Shown in pieces: positions 63,415 through 64,000 of a stretch of DNA of 64,000 bases (the stretch's first letter is position 1; the number at the start of each line of letters is the position of its first letter). Both the position numbers and the translations under genes were made by a program. The notes under the pieces are model-generated. The model was given only the letters and a program-made list of their open reading frames with translations. It was not told where the DNA came from and did not search any database. Where the stretch lies: NCBI GenBank assembly GCA_037447655.1, contig JBBHKE010001269.1:149124-213123 (forward strand). Direction: 5' to 3'. The DNA comes from Zygnema cylindricum. Taxonomy: Eukaryota; Streptophyta; Zygnematophyceae; Zygnematales; Zygnemataceae.

Positions 63415-64000
63415 CCAACTCGACCAAAATGAACGACACGTGGATAAGAGTAAGAAACATTCGCAGTTGTGAGGGAGCGTTGAGGCCTAAAATAAACACT
63501 TCAAACCAAAACCTCGTGCTTAGCGCGGACTTTATTCCAATCACCTCGGAAGAAACGTTCTATATCTAGCCATAATCTCACAAGCCCCACTATACCGATT
63601 TACGTTATTAGTGTTTTAAATTATTTTTGCCACTTAAAACATCTTCTCTTTGTGCATAATTGTCGGATTGTTAATTGGAGGTCGCCAATTGGGAGCTGAG
63701 AATCTTACATTCCAATAGCAAACATCAGATTGACAATCCGACAAGTGTGCACTAAATATTGATGTTTTAAGTGGTGAAGCAAACTTATACACTAGTAACG
63801 ATTACAGGTGTAGTGCCCCCACGAGATGGTTTAACGAAACCCACAAAGAAAACATGAAGAGAAGATAGCAAGGAGCAACGACAAAATGTGCGATAAAGGA
63901 AGACAAAGTGAGTCATGCATCAAAGTCCACAAGGTGATGGGACTGCTCTCACAAAATTGAGGTTTTTGAGAACGAGTTAGCCCAAATCATAACCTCTCAA
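63415..64000. other. right flank, no gene seen
   Basis: AT-rich sequence outside the retrotransposon nest. No supported open frame or RNA gene. It holds the foldback element below. Confidence 0.55.
63603..63800. mobile_element. 198-bp foldback (MITE-like) element
   Basis: Imperfect inverted repeat over its whole length: CGTTATTAGTGT pairs with ACACTAGTAACG at the ends, and CCACTTAAAACATC pairs perfectly with GATGTTTTAAGTGG further in, with more pairing around TTGTCGGATTGT. No coding potential and no clear target duplication. Confidence 0.65.

Larger units (their letters stand above)
21143..63418 (+). mobile_element. GyA/GyB nested Gypsy (Ty3-type) retrotransposon complex bounded by CCAA
   Basis: The left end TGTCATGC (21147) and right end GCATGACA (63407-63414) are perfect 8-bp inverted ends, flanked on both sides by CCAA (21143-21146; 63415-63418). 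Inside, two related + strand Gypsy elements can be recognised. GyB is gag to methyltransferase (24294-28374), RT to PHD (46835-49853) and its right end (to 57964). GyA is the methyltransferase C-part onward (57965-63414). GyB sits inside the methyltransferase gene of GyA. GyA's left half is missing, best explained by recombination between the two left repeats. The A repeat at 21147 is closest to GyA's A2 (62078), as this predicts. Confidence 0.75.

Noticed and set aside
21143-63418. DIRS/Ngaro-type tyrosine-recombinase element
   Set aside because: The repeat layout fits, but the Pol encodes an HHCC + DDE integrase and the ends have target duplications; no tyrosine recombinase was seen.

Overview
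The window is eukaryotic nuclear DNA, most likely from a streptophyte (charophyte) green alga or an early land-plant lineage. The reasons are GT-AG introns of about 0.1-2.7 kb in AT-rich sequence, an EGF + exostosin (GT47) gene of the green-lineage type, plant-style Copia elements, and Gypsy elements carrying a C5-cytosine methyltransferase (a cargo reported from a charophyte and from dinoflagellates). The species is inferred, not proven.

Region 1 (1-17080): one large host gene on the + strand, at least 14 exons. It encodes a type II membrane anchor followed by three tandem copies of a module [EGF-like/Cys-rich region + GT47 exostosin domain]. Exons at 7067-7800 and 11538-12388 each encode the end of one GT47 domain fused to the EGF region of the next, so this is one modular gene, not three neighbours. 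All splice phases match except one join in module 2, and there is an in-frame TAG at 7112-7114. The introns hold several simple or tandem repeats and a MITE-like element.

Region 2 (17081-21142): intergenic sequence, then a 5'-truncated non-LTR retrotransposon with a reverse transcriptase, zinc-knuckle-like motif and endonuclease-like C terminus.

Region 3 (21143-63418): a nest of retrotransposons whose order can be read from target-site duplications. An outer Gypsy element (GyA, ends 21147 and 63414, TSD CCAA) was invaded by a related Gypsy (GyB). GyB carries a Copia (CoA, 28375-46834, TSD CCGCC) and a second Copia (CoB, 50296-56786). CoA carries a third Gypsy on the minus strand (GyC, 31743-43731, TSD AGTG), which holds a solo LTR (42394-43635, TSD TCTTC). 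A 785-bp PIF/Harbinger-like MITE sits in the left repeat. The left half of GyA appears lost by recombination between left repeats.

The most interesting system is the Gypsy family GyA/GyB/GyC. Its gene order is gag - protease - C5-methyltransferase - RT - RNase H - DDE integrase - PHD finger. Its terminal repeats are not ordinary LTRs. They are split direct repeats, A1 - ORFs - PPT - B1 - A2 - B2, an arrangement known from tyrosine-recombinase PAT/Ngaro elements but here with a DDE integrase and 4-bp TSDs. B1 and A2 meet at a 10-bp palindrome (GACAGCTGTC). A sequence directly after A1 is complementary to a segment inside A, suggesting Tf1/sushi-like self-priming. All mobile-element genes seen carry at least some lesions.

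Region 4 (63415-64000): right flank with a small foldback element and no gene.
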